The notes below the pieces were generated by a model that was not told the DNA's origin, did no database searches, and worked only from the letters and a program-made list of their open reading frames with translations. Below, piece after piece: positions 25,956 through 38,164 of a DNA stretch of 64,000 nucleotides (positions within the stretch are counted from its first letter, which is position 1; each line of letters begins with the position of its first letter). The translations under genes and the position numbers were made by a program. Source of the DNA: Odontocerum albicorne (taxonomy: Eukaryota > Arthropoda > Insecta > Trichoptera > Odontoceridae); contig OX463839.1 of the NCBI GenBank assembly GCA_949825065.1, positions 26,397,734-26,461,733 of the forward strand, read 5' to 3'.

Positions 25956-26063
25956 TTTGCAAGCGGGATTCGAATCCACGACCTTCATCTTTTAAATCCC
26001 ACGACGTTCTTATATTCATATTGCACACCTTAACATATCCGCATTGGTGATACGGATATGTTA
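25955..26063 (-). repeat. tRNA-derived SINE fragment with adjoining perfect inverted repeat
   Basis: On the minus strand a B-box ggattcgaatcc lies at 25,964-25,977. It is preceded in transcription order by a perfect 11-bp inverted repeat (taacatatccg, 26,031-26,041; cggatatgtta, 26,053-26,063). The same atatccgcatt-type dyad reappears at 37,053-37,077, suggesting it belongs to a repeat family. Confidence 0.45.
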
Positions 26064-26261
26064 AAAATTTGAGACATAGTTGTCTTAGGTCCCATTAATC
26101 AAGCCTTCGGAAACACTTTTTTCCAACTAGAGTGTGCACTTAACTCACTATTCGTCAAAATAACTCACTATTTGTCGTTTTACGGTGGTTATACAACTGC
26201 AGACCGAGAGGTAACATTTATCTCATAGATTATTATTATATCTAGATTGGTTCTTATTTTA

Positions 26262-26328
26262 TTTTACGTACTATCGAGAATCAAACCGAAATTCTCGGTG
26301 TAAAACCATAGTTACCAATGGGGGTTGA
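26262..26328 (-). repeat. tRNA-like B-box repeat fragment
   Basis: The minus strand carries ggtttgattctcg (26,275-26,287) within a segment that resembles 30,011-30,080. Together they look like two diverged copies of one tRNA-derived SINE. Confidence 0.4.
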
Positions 26329-26380
26329 GTTTTTGTAATTAAGACAATATCTTAGTTTTTGTAATTAAGACAATATCTTA
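26329..26380. repeat. Perfect 26-bp tandem duplication
   Basis: The 26-bp unit starting gtttttgtaattaagac is repeated exactly (26,329-26,354 and 26,355-26,380). It is followed by a partial third start and a short (ATA)n run. Confidence 0.9.
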
Positions 26381-27075
26381 GTTTTTGATAATAATAATAA
26401 TATTTTTTGGTCATATCATTCGTTTTGTATACTTTTATACCATGTTCAATGTTTCTATTGAAAATATTTAATTTTGATTTTTACTTGACTGAGTATACTT
26501 AACTAAAAATGTACCTCCTCCAAATACATATGTAAATAGTTTTTACTTGAATAAATTTGATAATTGGTTAAGTGATCATAAAAATACATAGAGGTTGCGT
26601 GAGTTTCTACGTAAAATTATTAAACCACGAATGTCATTTTTAAAAATTAAATTTTACTAAAAGTATTATTAAAGAGTCTCACATACTTAAGACTGAAACA
26701 TTATAAAATATCATATAAAACGCTATTTTATTGCATCTATTACCCCAACAGCAATCCGAAAAATTATATTAGCACAAGAAATGTAAATGAAAAAGGTTTA
26801 CCACTCTGGGATCCTCTGCGAATTGAATTGGAACGCTTGGGTGTTACGCAAGCAAGTTTACCACCAAGAAAGAAGATATAAATAAAATATTGCCATTCGA
26901 GGAAGCATAAAAGTTATTCGAAATCGACAAAAAATGATTTACGAAGGCGTTAAAAAACAAAAAAAAACACTAAGTAACTACGAACAACGCGAACAAAATA
27001 TTGTGTTTGACAACATGTGATTTTTTTATGATTCGAGTTGCTCTTATGTATTTTTTTCTTGTAATGTGCCGTCCT

Positions 27076-27109
27076 ATATCGTCGTTTAGCTAACAACACC
27101 GCGGAAGTC
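27076..27109 (+). repeat. Left terminal inverted repeat
   Basis: Begins atatcgtcgtttagctaac. It matches the reverse complement of 29,616-29,649 with three mismatches in 34. Confidence 0.8.
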
Positions 27110-27797
27110 ATTTTTGTTCATTTTACAGGAGGACGAAAAAACTGATTATTTTATTGAATAAAAGAGGAAATGGACTGCAGTTTTAATAGGTGCTACATTT
27201 ATGGATAAACAGTTCATTTCAATACATTTAAAGGCATATTTTAGTTGAGCTTCATGCTTCATTTCGACTTGAGCTGTGTTTACTAAAAATAAAATAGACT
27301 TAAGCTGTGTTACCTGTAGGATGATGCTAAGGGGTGGTGCAATAAAAAAATAATAAAATTCCAACATTATTTTTATTTTCTATCAAGTATTCTGTTTCCA
27401 ACAACGGGTATCTGCTTACACAAATTAGAAAAGTACCTGCATACATACATAATATGTTAAGTAAAATTGTAACTCTTACAAACTAGGTATAGAAACTACG
27501 TGTACAATCACATCGAGATCAACTGATTAGTCATTTTATATAATGGTAATGGGAGGTAAAGAACTTTTTCATGAAATAACATTATCGAGAGTAGGTAACT
27601 TCATTTTAAAAACAGAAGAATCAATTCAAATATTATTTAAATGACTTAGTAAAATTATACCTTGCCTACTCTACTCACTAGTCAAAAATTAGCTCAATCG
27701 GTTCACTCGCGTTTTTCAGTCCTTTCTTTAAGTTAAACAAATTTAAAACTCGAAAGAATAGTTGAATTTTCCTTAAATTTAAATTATTACATAATTT

Positions 27798-29510
27798 TTA
27801 TTTAGTACGTGGTAATTTATCATAGAAAGAATGACATCTAGATGGCAATACGCCTTTTAAATCTTGTAAGTCTCTATATTTTCGGTCTGAAATGGGTAAT
27901 CGAGATGTGTACAATTTCGGAAGTTGGCTTATTGGCTTTATACTGTGAATTGGTATGGGACGTTGTAAAGGCTGTAATTCACCATCGAAATAAGTTTATA
28001 CCATATTGTGCCATTAGGTCTGTACTTCAACATGCATAAATCTGTAACCACAGGGTCACCGGCCTTCTTACCGGGACGAATAGATTTATAGACCAAATCT
28101 TGCGAAAAATCGGTGAAGAAAGAGTATTCCAAAAGTTGAGATTCATAAGGCATAGGACCTTTCCTGGCCGTCTTGGTTATAGACGAATATTGGTCCAGTA
28201 AATAAATTTCTTTACCTTTCAGTTAACATTCAATGGCGCTGTGCACAGAATCGCATTCCATATGGGTGTGACCTTTCTCTAGGTACTTTTGAGTAATAAC
28301 TACATTTTTTTCTATTGAGAAGCGCAAAACAGCATTGCAAGTGGAATTGCGATTCTGAGCACAGCATTCATCAGCAAATAATATAAAAGGCAATTTTTTT
28401 TACCTTAAAGCTTATCTAAATGATCAAGTAAGCAAGATGCAAATACTGTGGCTTCAAGCGTGCTGTTGGATTCATCAAACCAATAGCACAACACTTCTTT
28501 GTTTGCCAAGTTGTACAATGTGAAATTGTGGACACTAGTTTAGTTTTATAATAAATAGCACTAGCTTGAAGATCGACTGTGTGAACACATAACATATTTC
28601 TGCTTGTGCATATGATTTATCAGTGTATTTTTTTTCCTGACTTGATCTTTTTTTGTTATGTGTTGCACGTACTCTTCGTCAGTAATGTTTCCAGTTTTAT
28701 GGCTACAACACACTCTTTGGTCTCGAACTCACACGTTTCTTTGTATTTATTATACAAGACAGTCATGTTTTAGAAAATTGGATCCAAATATTCCCTCGAC
28801 GTACTTGTGCGGCAGTAATGCGAGGGCGTCTTTGGAAGACCCGCTAAGAAGTTCACTAAATATTCTTGAGAATCACTTTACTTCGGTGCTCTTCGTCCTT
28901 TCTGAGAAGTTGTAGAATCTGGAGGCATGGCACAATTAGTTTTTCCCTACCAGTATCTAATGAACCACTCCTTGTAGCCAAATGTAGCCAAGAACATTTT
29001 TTACGTAATTGGTAACGTTGTTTATCGATAGTGAGAAAATATGTACGTCTTTCTGTTCTTTTCGATTTTTTGTTATCTTCTTTTCAATTTTCAAAACATG
29101 AGAGCAGATAAATGCTCTCCATTGGTCCCTATTCATATTATTCCAGAATGTAAATAAATGTTTTCGTGACTTTTTACTTATTATTCCATGTGTTCTGACT
29201 TTTGGTTTATTGCAAAACGAATAATTGCACGGTGGTTCCATAGACCGAGCACACTTAAACACGTCTTGTATCATTTTAAATTTGTCATCTTGACTTGCCT
29301 TTCTGTCTCATCTGTATCCTAAAGAACTCTCACCTTTCATTTATTAAGTTTTCGTTGCCATTTATTTGGATTCTTTGTAGCCTTATTTTGGCGTTGTTTA
29401 TTTTCCACCACATCCCCGTAATAGGGAACATCACTGAGAACACGACTTTTTATGGAGACTTGAGCGGCGTTGTCGAGGAAACGGACTTGCGCGGTGATAC
29501 ATTTTTTAAA
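27798..29510 (-). pseudogene. Nearly full-length broken transposase-like gene, GHTxMECDSVHS family
   Basis: Reading the minus strand, conserved blocks appear in the expected order, spread over several frames. They are an N-terminal basic region (NKATKNPNKWQRKLNK, about 29,400); FWNNMNRDQWRAFICSHV (about 29,130); a segment FLAGLPKTPSHYCR then REYLDP (about 28,850-28,770); VDLQASAIYYKTKL; HNFTLYNLANKEVLCYWFDE; LFADECCAQNRN; EKGHTHMECDSVHSAIE (about 28,270-28,220); YKSIRPGKKAGDPVVTDLCM (about 28,080); and a C-terminus with LPISDRKYRDLQDLKGVLPS that ends at a stop at 27,798-27,800. The spaced D (WFDE), D (FADE) and E (HSAIE) could be an RNase-H-type DDE triad; that is inference. Frameshifts near 28,650, 28,560 and 28,060 and stops in the N-terminal third make it non-functional. 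Its place between inverted repeats argues that it mobilised this element. Usual annotation of relatives is only 'uncharacterized protein'. Confidence 0.75.
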
Positions 29511-29615
29511 ATTACGGCCTTTTAAAAGCTAAAATTTATAGAATCTCGTTGATGGTTCGACGCGCGCTAAAAAGATCTATCCAATGACATTCAAATGTAA
29601 AAACCGTTAATTTTC

Positions 29616-29649
29616 GACTTGCGAGGTGTTGTTAGCTAAGCGACGATAT
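29616..29649 (-). repeat. Right terminal inverted repeat
   Basis: Reverse complement begins atatcgtcgcttagctaac and pairs with 27,076-27,109. It lies about 100 bp upstream of the first recognisable transposase codons. Confidence 0.8.
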
Positions 29650-30010
29650 GTGCTTTTTTGTAATAATGCTGAAAAATATTTGCATAAAAAATAAAAAAAG
29701 CCGTATTTATTTAAAAAACATATTATTTAATTTCTCAAAATTCATTTATCAATTCATATGACACCCTTCAATATTTCTGAAATGATGATGTTGAAAGCCG
29801 TGGTTAGGAGAAAATATTATCTTCGGCTCCCACTATTCGATCAGTTGGATTAAAAACACTGGAGTATGCAATAAATTCATAGTTCACTATGTTATCTCGT
29901 TAAACACTACCGCATATGGACAGGCAATAACAATTGCACAAGTCTAGCGTGTGCAAGTACTCGAACTCTTTAACCAGACTAGTATCCTTTGTTATTATTG
30001 TTTTCTTTGT

Positions 30011-30080
30011 ACCATCGGGAATCAAATCCAAAAATTCGGGTATAAGGCTTGTGTTTTGTCAAATATGCCACCGATATCAT
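30011..30080 (-). repeat. tRNA-derived SINE fragment
   Basis: The minus strand has a B-box ggatttgattcccg (30,016-30,029), with a weak A-box-like ggtggcatatttgac about 45 bp upstream in transcription order. It is a diverged relative of 26,262-26,328. Confidence 0.4.
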
Positions 30081-30887
30081 CGTTTCTCAAAATAAGTATT
30101 CAATAAAAAGAAAAAAAAGACCCTTTATTAAATGCATCTTTTTTATAAGTTTCTAAATATAGTGATTTTAGACAAGATGTCGTAAAATGACATAAACTGC
30201 ATACATGTCATGGTAAGGAAGATTATTCTCTGAAGATTATTAAATGTAATATGATATTGTGTTGAACTACCTTAAAGGATGACTTCAGGTTTTATGCAAC
30301 TAATAGTCAGCCCACGGGAAGGTTAAAATGAGGACGGCTGACGTTGGGTGCTTTCTCCCACTAATGTGCCAAATATGTTATGTTTTAACGACATTACGGG
30401 GGCATTTACATACTTGAGAAGTAAAAATCACACATTATTAGATAACTTAAAAAAATGCTTTCTAGGTAACGTTAAAGGTTTGGGCAGCCTATAAAACCCA
30501 ATTGAAAAAAGCTTATCTGCAATTTACTTCATACATGAGCTTAAATATATTAATAAGTGAGCTAAAAAAAATATTTAGGCCATGTTTTTACCTTCAATTG
30601 ATCTGGTTACTCGAAATATGCATATTATTTGACAATTAACAAGGTTTTTCCATCTGAATTGTACTTTGAAAAATTATTAAAAAAGAGTTACGTAGATAGC
30701 AGTATTTTTTATAGTAAAAAAGAGGTTTTTTATTTATCTATTGATACTTGAAAATAGTTGATGATTTATATTTTGGTTCAAACTTTCAAACAAATCACTA
30801 TCACAAGCGAAATTGATAATTATTTGCTGCATTCCAGTGTGCAGTTTATCGAACTTAATGGAGCTCATTATGTTCTGTTCCCCATTC

Positions 30888-31120
30888 AAATGTTATAATT
30901 TAATTCGGTTTGTCTAATGATTGTATCAAGTTACCCAATGATCTTATTATTGTAGTGTACGAGTATATGGTTACAGACTGTATAGTATATGGTTACATAG
31001 TGGACCAAAATGTTAGAATTTAATTCGGTTTGTCTAATGATTGTATCAAGTTACCCAATGATCTTATTATTGTAGTGTATATGGTTACAGACTGTATATG
31101 TTCACAGAGTGGACCAAAAA
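30888..31120. repeat. Tandem duplication of a 120-bp unit
   Basis: aatttaattcggtttgtcta and the following ~75 bp occur at 30,897 and again at 31,017 (offset 120 bp), nearly identical through gtagtgta. After that the copies differ by small indels within a tatatggttacag sub-repeat, and both end in gtggacc. This is a recent local duplication in non-coding DNA. Confidence 0.9.
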
Positions 31121-34100
31121 ACACACAATGAAAACATTAATGTCCTGGACTGAAATTTGCTATTCAAATAATGATTACATTTAAAAATACCCCTTTTTAA
31201 AGTTTAAATTATACATTTATGTTTAATGATATTTGCAAAAACATACGTTGAATATTACCAAAATTTATTAAGGGTTATAAGTTACTTCAAAACATTTCCA
31301 AAACTAATTTAAAGGTGGCTTAAAAACCAAAAAAACTTCATCAAACAAATTTTGAAGATGATATTATTCCAAAATTCATAGGAATTTAATCGTAAACAAC
31401 ATTAGTAAGCACAATTAAAAAAACATAACTTAAACTGACAATTGATGTATAATATATAGAAGAAAATAAGATTTTATTTAACAGTTGAGAGTAACGTCAT
31501 AAAAAAACACTAGAAATAGAGGAGTGAAACAAATGAAATTTATGACATGACCTCAATTGACCGATGGTACCAAACCACAATTCAGGATAAAACATATTGC
31601 GGCTTAGTTCCTTATCCGCCAATAAATATTATTTTTTAGCTAATCACTTCACCTGAAAACCTAAGTCGTGACTGCAGTTCAAGTTAAATAAGTCAAAGAG
31701 GATAAAATGAATTAAATTCAGCCATCGGTGACAAACCATAAGAGGAAATAAACCTTTTAATCGCATATCTTCGTTCCAAACGTAAAACATATCACATCAC
31801 TCTTGGGCAAAAATGATTATCGATATAAGTGTTTTCGAATTTGTCATACTACTTACTTATGAATCGTATTGTAGTGTTAAGTTTTTGAATAAAATAAACA
31901 ACGGAAAACGCTTTCTTTTCCTTTAAAAATTTTCACGAATTAAAATAAAACAAAACATTTGGCATTCCGGGATTCGAAATAATAATAATTTTAGGCATTT
32001 TTCATCTGAATTCATATTTGTTAAATTAAAAAACATTCTTGCAGTGACATGTTTCACGAAACAACAGTATATGTACATAAGTCAGTGGATTTTTAAGCAG
32101 TACAAACTGTTGATGATATTGAAAATGAAGAATCTTTGCTCTACTCGTATAAGTGACACCTAAAGATAAGAACGCCAATGATTTAATAAAAAGCAATGAT
32201 CTTCGATGAATATCCAATGTTTCAATGATTCGTGTATTAATGATGACAAGGTATTTTAAACAATGTACTAAAATATATTTTAAGAGAGACAAATTACGTT
32301 AGACTATTTTTATTACTAACCTATCCCAATTAAAAATATTATAGATTGTAATTCAATCGAGACTCAATGATGGAGAATCTCATATCAACTGACGGATAGG
32401 ATCAGCACTAATTGATTTTAACTCAGGCGATAGGTTTACAGGATATCCAGGAAATATAATTTAAACCTTTCGTTATTAACGTGTCAAATTTTGACATATT
32501 TCACTGAATTTGAAAATTATTAAATATGGTTAGTTGAAAAATCAAATGTGTTGTTAATTCTGACACGTCAGGGAAAATATTTTTAAACATGTAGCTTAAT
32601 TGATTCATGATTAATTAATATTTTTTTGCATTTAATTTGAATTAAAAATGGTAGATTTTTTGTAATAAATAATGTTCTATGATATGTTAGTTACCAAGGG
32701 GCGTTGAGAGTAAAAGCATTCTTATCAATGTTTCATTCTCAATATATAATTTTTAACGAATCACTTAAAATAGTGAGATAAATTTAAACAATTTTATATA
32801 TTTGAATATTTAACATAGTGCAATGTGACACATTCATGATAGGATCTCTGTTAGAATATTCTTTTAAAATTTAGTCCATGTTAATCTTGTTGTTTTCTTG
32901 TATCATACAATACATGTAGTAGTTCCCTGCATCTCTTCTTAAATTTGTCCTTTTCATTTGAAAAACTTGTAAGTCAAGAACATATTTCGATTATATAATA
33001 ATAGAACGTAACGTGTCATGAATCCCTCCCATTCATAGAGCAAAAGTGTTGTATATAGATCAATACTCCCGTTAAAATATTTAGTCTCGAAAAGGCCAAT
33101 GTTTATTTAAGTACGTCTTTTGTTGCCAGGGTTAACATAAAATGCTTAAATTTCAAGTGATTTATTTTCAACAGTAACCTGCAGACCGATGGTTCATGTC
33201 ACGCTACTTACCAGAAAACATAAAAACCGTGGCCCTTAAGCAAAACGAATTAGTCAAATAATTTATAACGCTTCCCAAAGAAGGCACATAAATTCAATAA
33301 CTCAGCTAATCACTTCTCAGAGTTTTATCAAGAACTCATAATTCTTATAGCCAAAATGGACATTTGGACATAAAAGAAATTGCCATGGCGTGATATCGTT
33401 AAGTCTCCAAAATGACTTTGAGCCCTTGTACAATATATTGTCGATATACTTAAACATGATTTAACTGACATTTATATTATAGCAGGTATAATAAGCTGTG
33501 TAAAAACTAATGTCCCACATTTCATTCGATTGATTGTAACCGATTTATCAAGTTTACATCGAAATATTCTTTAGTACAAATTGAGTAGGACACCCTTCAT
33601 AAATCAGCTATTTCATATATGTTAACATTATTTCTTTTTTTGTTCAAAATAATTCCTGTAGTTAAAATTTATCAGATTTATTTTATTACTAAATTTGCAT
33701 CCAGGAATTTAATAAAATAATTTTTTATTAAATTTAATAAAAAACCGAGTGCATCTATAGTCTAAAAAGGCTTTTTTTTTCATGACATGAAAGTAAAGAA
33801 TAAGTTTTATTATTTGAGAATTCATGTTTAACTAAAAAAAATTAAATCAGTCACTAGAACCAGTGACTGCTTAAAACGATCTCGGATTTTCCGTAATAGT
33901 CCTAGACAGATTTTGTTCCAAACAATCTTATCTAACTAGTACTAACAATCTAAGACAGATTTCGTTGAAAAAATAAGACTATCATTATTAATTACAGTAA
34001 TACTTAAAACATTCGGTTTATAAAATCAACACTTAAACGCTTTTATAAAAATTGTAGAAACACATTTTGAAACAGCACTACGAGTATTATACGTCATCTA

Positions 34101-34497
34101 TTAACATTATTTTATTAATATTGCTATGAAGAAGGGAATTTCTTCAACGATGCATTTTTTAAAGCTACATCTTTGTAAGTGTACCATTTACCTAACATAT
34201 CTGATTAAAAACAATTTAAAATCAAACTCATCTGAAAAAACCTGATTGCATAAAAACTGTGCTTACTATTAATCTACAGAAGACATAAAATTACTTTTTT
34301 ATGTCTTTTATAAATTGAAGTTAAAACTTACTTCCATTGTTCCCATGTTATAGCAAAACTTATTTCTTAAAAAGAAAGAAAAACTATTATATTAAATAAT
34401 TATATGTAAATACATATTGTCAACAATAATTTTGTTACATCACTACGTGATTTCTTAATGGCATAACCTCGAAGAAATGGGAAAAATATTGCAACAT
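31121..34497. other. Non-coding, no recognisable gene
   Basis: AT-rich sequence without convincing coding potential. One perfect 8-bp inverted repeat (cagtcact...agtgactg, 33,848-33,869) was noted. The open frame 32,026-32,292 on the minus strand has no family resemblance. Confidence 0.5.
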
Positions 34498-35235
34498 CTA
34501 TTTATTTATTTTATTTTATTTTATTATTACACATGACAAGAAATATACACAATTTGAGAAAAAACAACAGGTAATATGATTTGGACATATAATTTTAATG
34601 GATCTGGGTTTGTTGCCTTTCATTTGTCGTATCCCCAGTAAACTAGGCTTTTGCCTGTATCTCACTGAGGATATTTAGCATGAAAAAATAAATCGATACT
34701 TCTTTCCGATTTTTGATAACACAAAAAACCCCGTTGCACGCTCTCATCAACCTGACAAACAGTGACACTCAACTACAACTGGAAACATCCTGCGAAGCTC
34801 AACTCCTCACACATTATCGCTCCAGAAAGACCAAAAATATTCATCCCACAATATACTGCACACAATCATAAGAATAAAAATCAAAACAAATTCAAAACAA
34901 AAAAAAGAAAAACACACAGAAACACAAATACAATAACAACCAAAATTAAAACAATAATAAGAGACCCACACTCACGAGCTCACATAAATCCTTTCCACTC
35001 GTCATTCATCCTGAAAGCCCAAGTATTCAAAATCCTGTCGCAATAACAACCACGCTCCGATCGACTGTCTAAATGGTTTTCCTACCTTTACTTTTATTGA
35101 AGTCGGCACGCCATTGTATGTAATGGGAGCCAAATAAGCATATTGCCTTTGGGCAAAAGAGGTTTTAACTCTAGGGATGGTGAACATTTCATTAGTTGCC
35201 ATGCGTGTCATGTGTGTCTGCTGAGTTTGCATCTT
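34498..35235 (-). mobile_element. 5'-truncated LINE: C-terminal coding remnant, 3' UTR and A-rich tail
   Basis: The minus-strand frame 35,232-35,002 contains PRVKTSFAQRQYAYLAPITY, then NGVP and FRQSIGAWLL. This pattern (hydrophobic-AP-x2-YN-x2-P, then F+x2-L) typifies the C-terminus of many non-LTR retrotransposon polyproteins. The frame closes at 35,002. About 500 bp of GT-rich non-coding DNA follows, ending in gtaataataaaataaaataa near 34,500, a simple A-rich tail as left by target-primed reverse transcription. The element lacks its EN and RT domains, consistent with 5' truncation on insertion. The clade is not determined. Confidence 0.6.
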
Positions 35236-36770
35236 CCCCTCCTCTCTTCTATAAACTGAATAACCTTACTTTTCTGAAAAATAAATACACATCTTAGATA
35301 AGTAAGAAATCAAATACAAAAACGGCACAAGATCTTAATTATATTGATAATCATTCGTGAGATGTGATGGTAGTTTGGGAAATGGTTCAATTCTTTAAGG
35401 AAATACCCAATCAATATCGGCAAATCATACTCTTTGACTGAATCGAGTCACGAATTGATGATAATTTATCTAGGATTTGACTGAGTGATTACTGAGAACT
35501 CTCCAAAGGTCAAAGACAAAATCTAAATAGCGCCAGCATACTCGTCGGTAACTTTATCGTCTTTGTGCTATCAATTTGTTTTGACACTCGTGTAGGTATT
35601 TGTCATTGAAATTCTTCGGATGAAATGTCTTATTGCTAATAAGAAACGAAACAAAATACAGACATAATAAATATTTTAGTATCTTGATATAAAACCAACA
35701 CCAAACGAGATCATAGTCATCACTTAGGATGACCTCGAAAACGAATTCTTATGCCGACATTATCAATTTCGTAAAATCTCTAACAACAGTGTTCAATTCA
35801 TCTAGTAGACACTTTGTAGAGGAAACATAAAGTGTATTGGTAATAGTTTATATTTATAAATTATGCATCTGTTCCGCTGTAATGATCTGGATGTTTCAAT
35901 TTGTAGCTTCAAATGTTGTCGGGACCACAAATTTTATTAAAAATCGTTTGTCAATAATTTTATGATCTTGTTTTTTTTCGAATTCCTTAAAGTTCAAGAA
36001 AAATTAATTGCATGGGATATCATTGATTTGTCATCTTGGAAGTTAACATGACTATTTTTTTAAGAATATATTTATTTATGTATATAAAGAGGAAATAGAT
36101 TCAGACTTATACATCCTAGAGAGGCATTCATTGAAGAAATATTGTATTTTTTATGTTGAACTTGGGGTCGTTAAACAATAACAAGTGCAATAAATTATTA
36201 GGTTTTACAATCTTGCAAAATCATAAATTTAAAAACATCAGATTGTCTCTTCCAAATATTTATGATATTCAATACAGTATTCGAAACGAAAATTTATCAC
36301 ACATAAAATGTTTTTCGTAGACATAATGAAATGTAATTATAAAGATGTAGTTTTTAAAAGTCTACGATCAAACAATATGTAAATACCCTTTGGATGTAAG
36401 AAATGTTGACTATTTATTAAAAAAAACTGATATTAATTTTTGAGAAAAATAAAAAGTTCTATGTTTGTAATATTGATATATACGAGTATGTATGCCAAAA
36501 ACAAAGAAATCTAGGGATAGCACATTTTGCTTAGAATTTTTTTTGATGAAACACTTTTTTTGAGTTAGTTTAAATATAAATGACCAAACTTATATCCATT
36601 ATCGGCAAAAATATAAAGTTAGTAAAATGCGAGTTTTATGTAGAAATCCTGTTTTGAAATCATATTATGTACAATCCAATAAAACGAGAGTTGTATTTTC
36701 TCAAATATCTCAAAACAGTTAGAGCATGTGCTCGATCCCTTTTTTATTTTAATCTTATTTTTTTTTAAAT
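35236..36770. other. Non-coding, nothing recognised
   Basis: AT-rich intergenic sequence. The small open frame 36,619-36,849 (minus) overlaps the tandem duplication below and has no recognisable family. Confidence 0.5.
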
Positions 36771-36950
36771 AACATTTTGGTATGTATGTATGTTTAGTAA
36801 CTGTGGGAGGTAGGTGAACAATGTATATTATTTTAATCGAACATAACACATAACGAGGTTAACATTTTGGTATGTATGTGTGTTTAGTAACTGTGGGAGG
36901 TAGGTGAACAATGTATATTATCTTCATCGAACATAACACATAACGAGGTT
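36771..36950. repeat. Two tandem copies of a 90-bp unit
   Basis: aacattttggtatgtatg starts at 36,771 and again at 36,861. The two 90-bp copies differ at only a few positions (tatgtatg versus tatgtgtg; attttaatc versus atcttcatc) and the second ends exactly at gaggtt (36,950). This is a recent duplication. Confidence 0.92.
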
Positions 36951-37052
36951 AACGATAAATAATGTAATGTTATGTAGTACACAGCACAAGTGAGCTAAAA
37001 TAACGATTCATGGATCTGAAGACAATGTTTAATCCCTATGACGCTCCTCGAA

Positions 37053-37077
37053 ATATCCGCATTAACAATGCGGATAT
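37053..37077. repeat. Perfect 11-bp inverted repeat with 3-nt loop
   Basis: atatccgcatt-aac-aatgcggatat forms a perfect hairpin. Its arm sequence is nearly that of the inverted repeat at 26,031-26,063, so it probably belongs to a dispersed repeat. Confidence 0.85.
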
Positions 37078-37924
37078 GAAAAGAAGATTACGTTACAAAT
37101 TATTAATAGAATTAAGTCAATTTGAAATCCCTGGTGTTTTATGGTCGTTTCATGGTTAACGAGTAGAAGCTGAATTTCATATTTTTTTGTGAATTGATCC
37201 AAAGAATTCAAATGAAAGTGATATTTTGAAGTTGATATAAATCACGTTCAATTTCCGTATAAGGACCTTCATTAAAACGTTTAAATAAAATTTATAACAT
37301 AATTAAAAAAAGCTTCTTGATATAGAGAAGATTACCATTCCCATTGTAAGGTTCTGTAAATAAGGAAAAAGGACCATTTGCAATAAAGACAGAAAGTAAA
37401 TAATATAAGTCGAAGGTGAACAAAAGTAACAATGAACTTATTGTTTCAATACGAATAAAGTATGTCCAAATCTTGGATGGAAATAAAACTGCGTACTTAT
37501 GGGTGCCTCGGGGGTTAGCCATTGGCATTATTAAATATTCAAGGTAGCTGTTTGCCAGCAGGAAGCAGGCATTACTGTCACACAAGAATTCGCAGACGAA
37601 TTTAAATTACTTCAAAATATAAATTCACTTATAAATATGACAACCAGGGGCGGATTGATGATTTTATCATAGTTTAATAAAAAAGTATTTTCTTGAAAAT
37701 ATAAATACGATTTGATAACACTGAAATCAAATTGATTATTTAAATTTTCCATAAATATTGGAAAAACTAGGATTGGATGAAAAAAACAAACCAAATTGTT
37801 TATAATAAAATAATTGGTTTACATATACATTTCTTGTAGATAAAAGAAATAAATGTTTACACTAAAAATATTTTAAATATCAAACTATTAAAATAATGTT
37901 TAATTTTTTTGATGAATGAAAAAG

Positions 37925-38080
37925 TCACCGTGGCATAATTGTTAAGACACCTGCCTTCCAATCCTTCAAACACATGAATTATATCAAAAAAGTTTCAGTC
38001 TGGTTTTCACTAAATGCCTTTGATATATTTCTGATTAGTTGTAAAAAATGTCACATGGCAATAAACTTGAAAATCGATTA
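37925..38080 (+). mobile_element. tRNA-derived SINE copy
   Basis: An A-box-like gtggcataattgttaag starts at 37,930 and is followed by cacctgccttcca, a typical tRNA-SINE head. The B box is decayed. The 3' portion gattagttgt...tcacatggcaataaact (38,032-38,068) is homologous to the tails at 39,105-39,160 (minus) and 43,690-43,750 (minus). SINEs are copied by LINE enzymes in trans; a shared tail fits that. Confidence 0.6.
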
Positions 38081-38164
38081 AAATAATCGCAATGAATATA
38101 TTACGAAAGTGTTAAACTATAAAAAGATGATTAATGACAAATGTTTACAGACAGAAGACCAAGA

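Larger units (their letters stand above)
27076..29649 (-). mobile_element. DNA transposon (2,574 bp) with 34-bp terminal inverted repeats
   Basis: The right end read in reverse complement matches the left end in 31 of 34 positions: the left TIR is 27,076-27,109, the right TIR is 29,616-29,649, and the shared core is ttagctaacaacacc. The TIRs enclose a broken transposase-like gene in the minus orientation (27,798 to about 29,510) and about 690 bp of non-coding DNA downstream of it. No clear target-site duplication is visible at either end, so the insertion is old or the exact termini differ by a few bases. The coding family is one I know from unnamed insect and invertebrate proteins with a GHTxMECDSVHS signature. 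I cannot assign a transposon superfamily name from memory. Confidence 0.75.

Noticed and set aside
26745..26880. Open stretch with GLPLWDPLRIELERLGVTQ, considered as a JHBP/takeout-like exon
   Set aside because: Too short, lacks the expected cysteine context, and the similarity is only to a general G-x-P-x-DPL pattern.
34762..35046. Plus-strand 94-residue Lys/Asn/Thr-rich frame
   Set aside because: It is antisense to the 3' part of the LINE remnant, and its composition mirrors the T/G-rich LINE 3' UTR.
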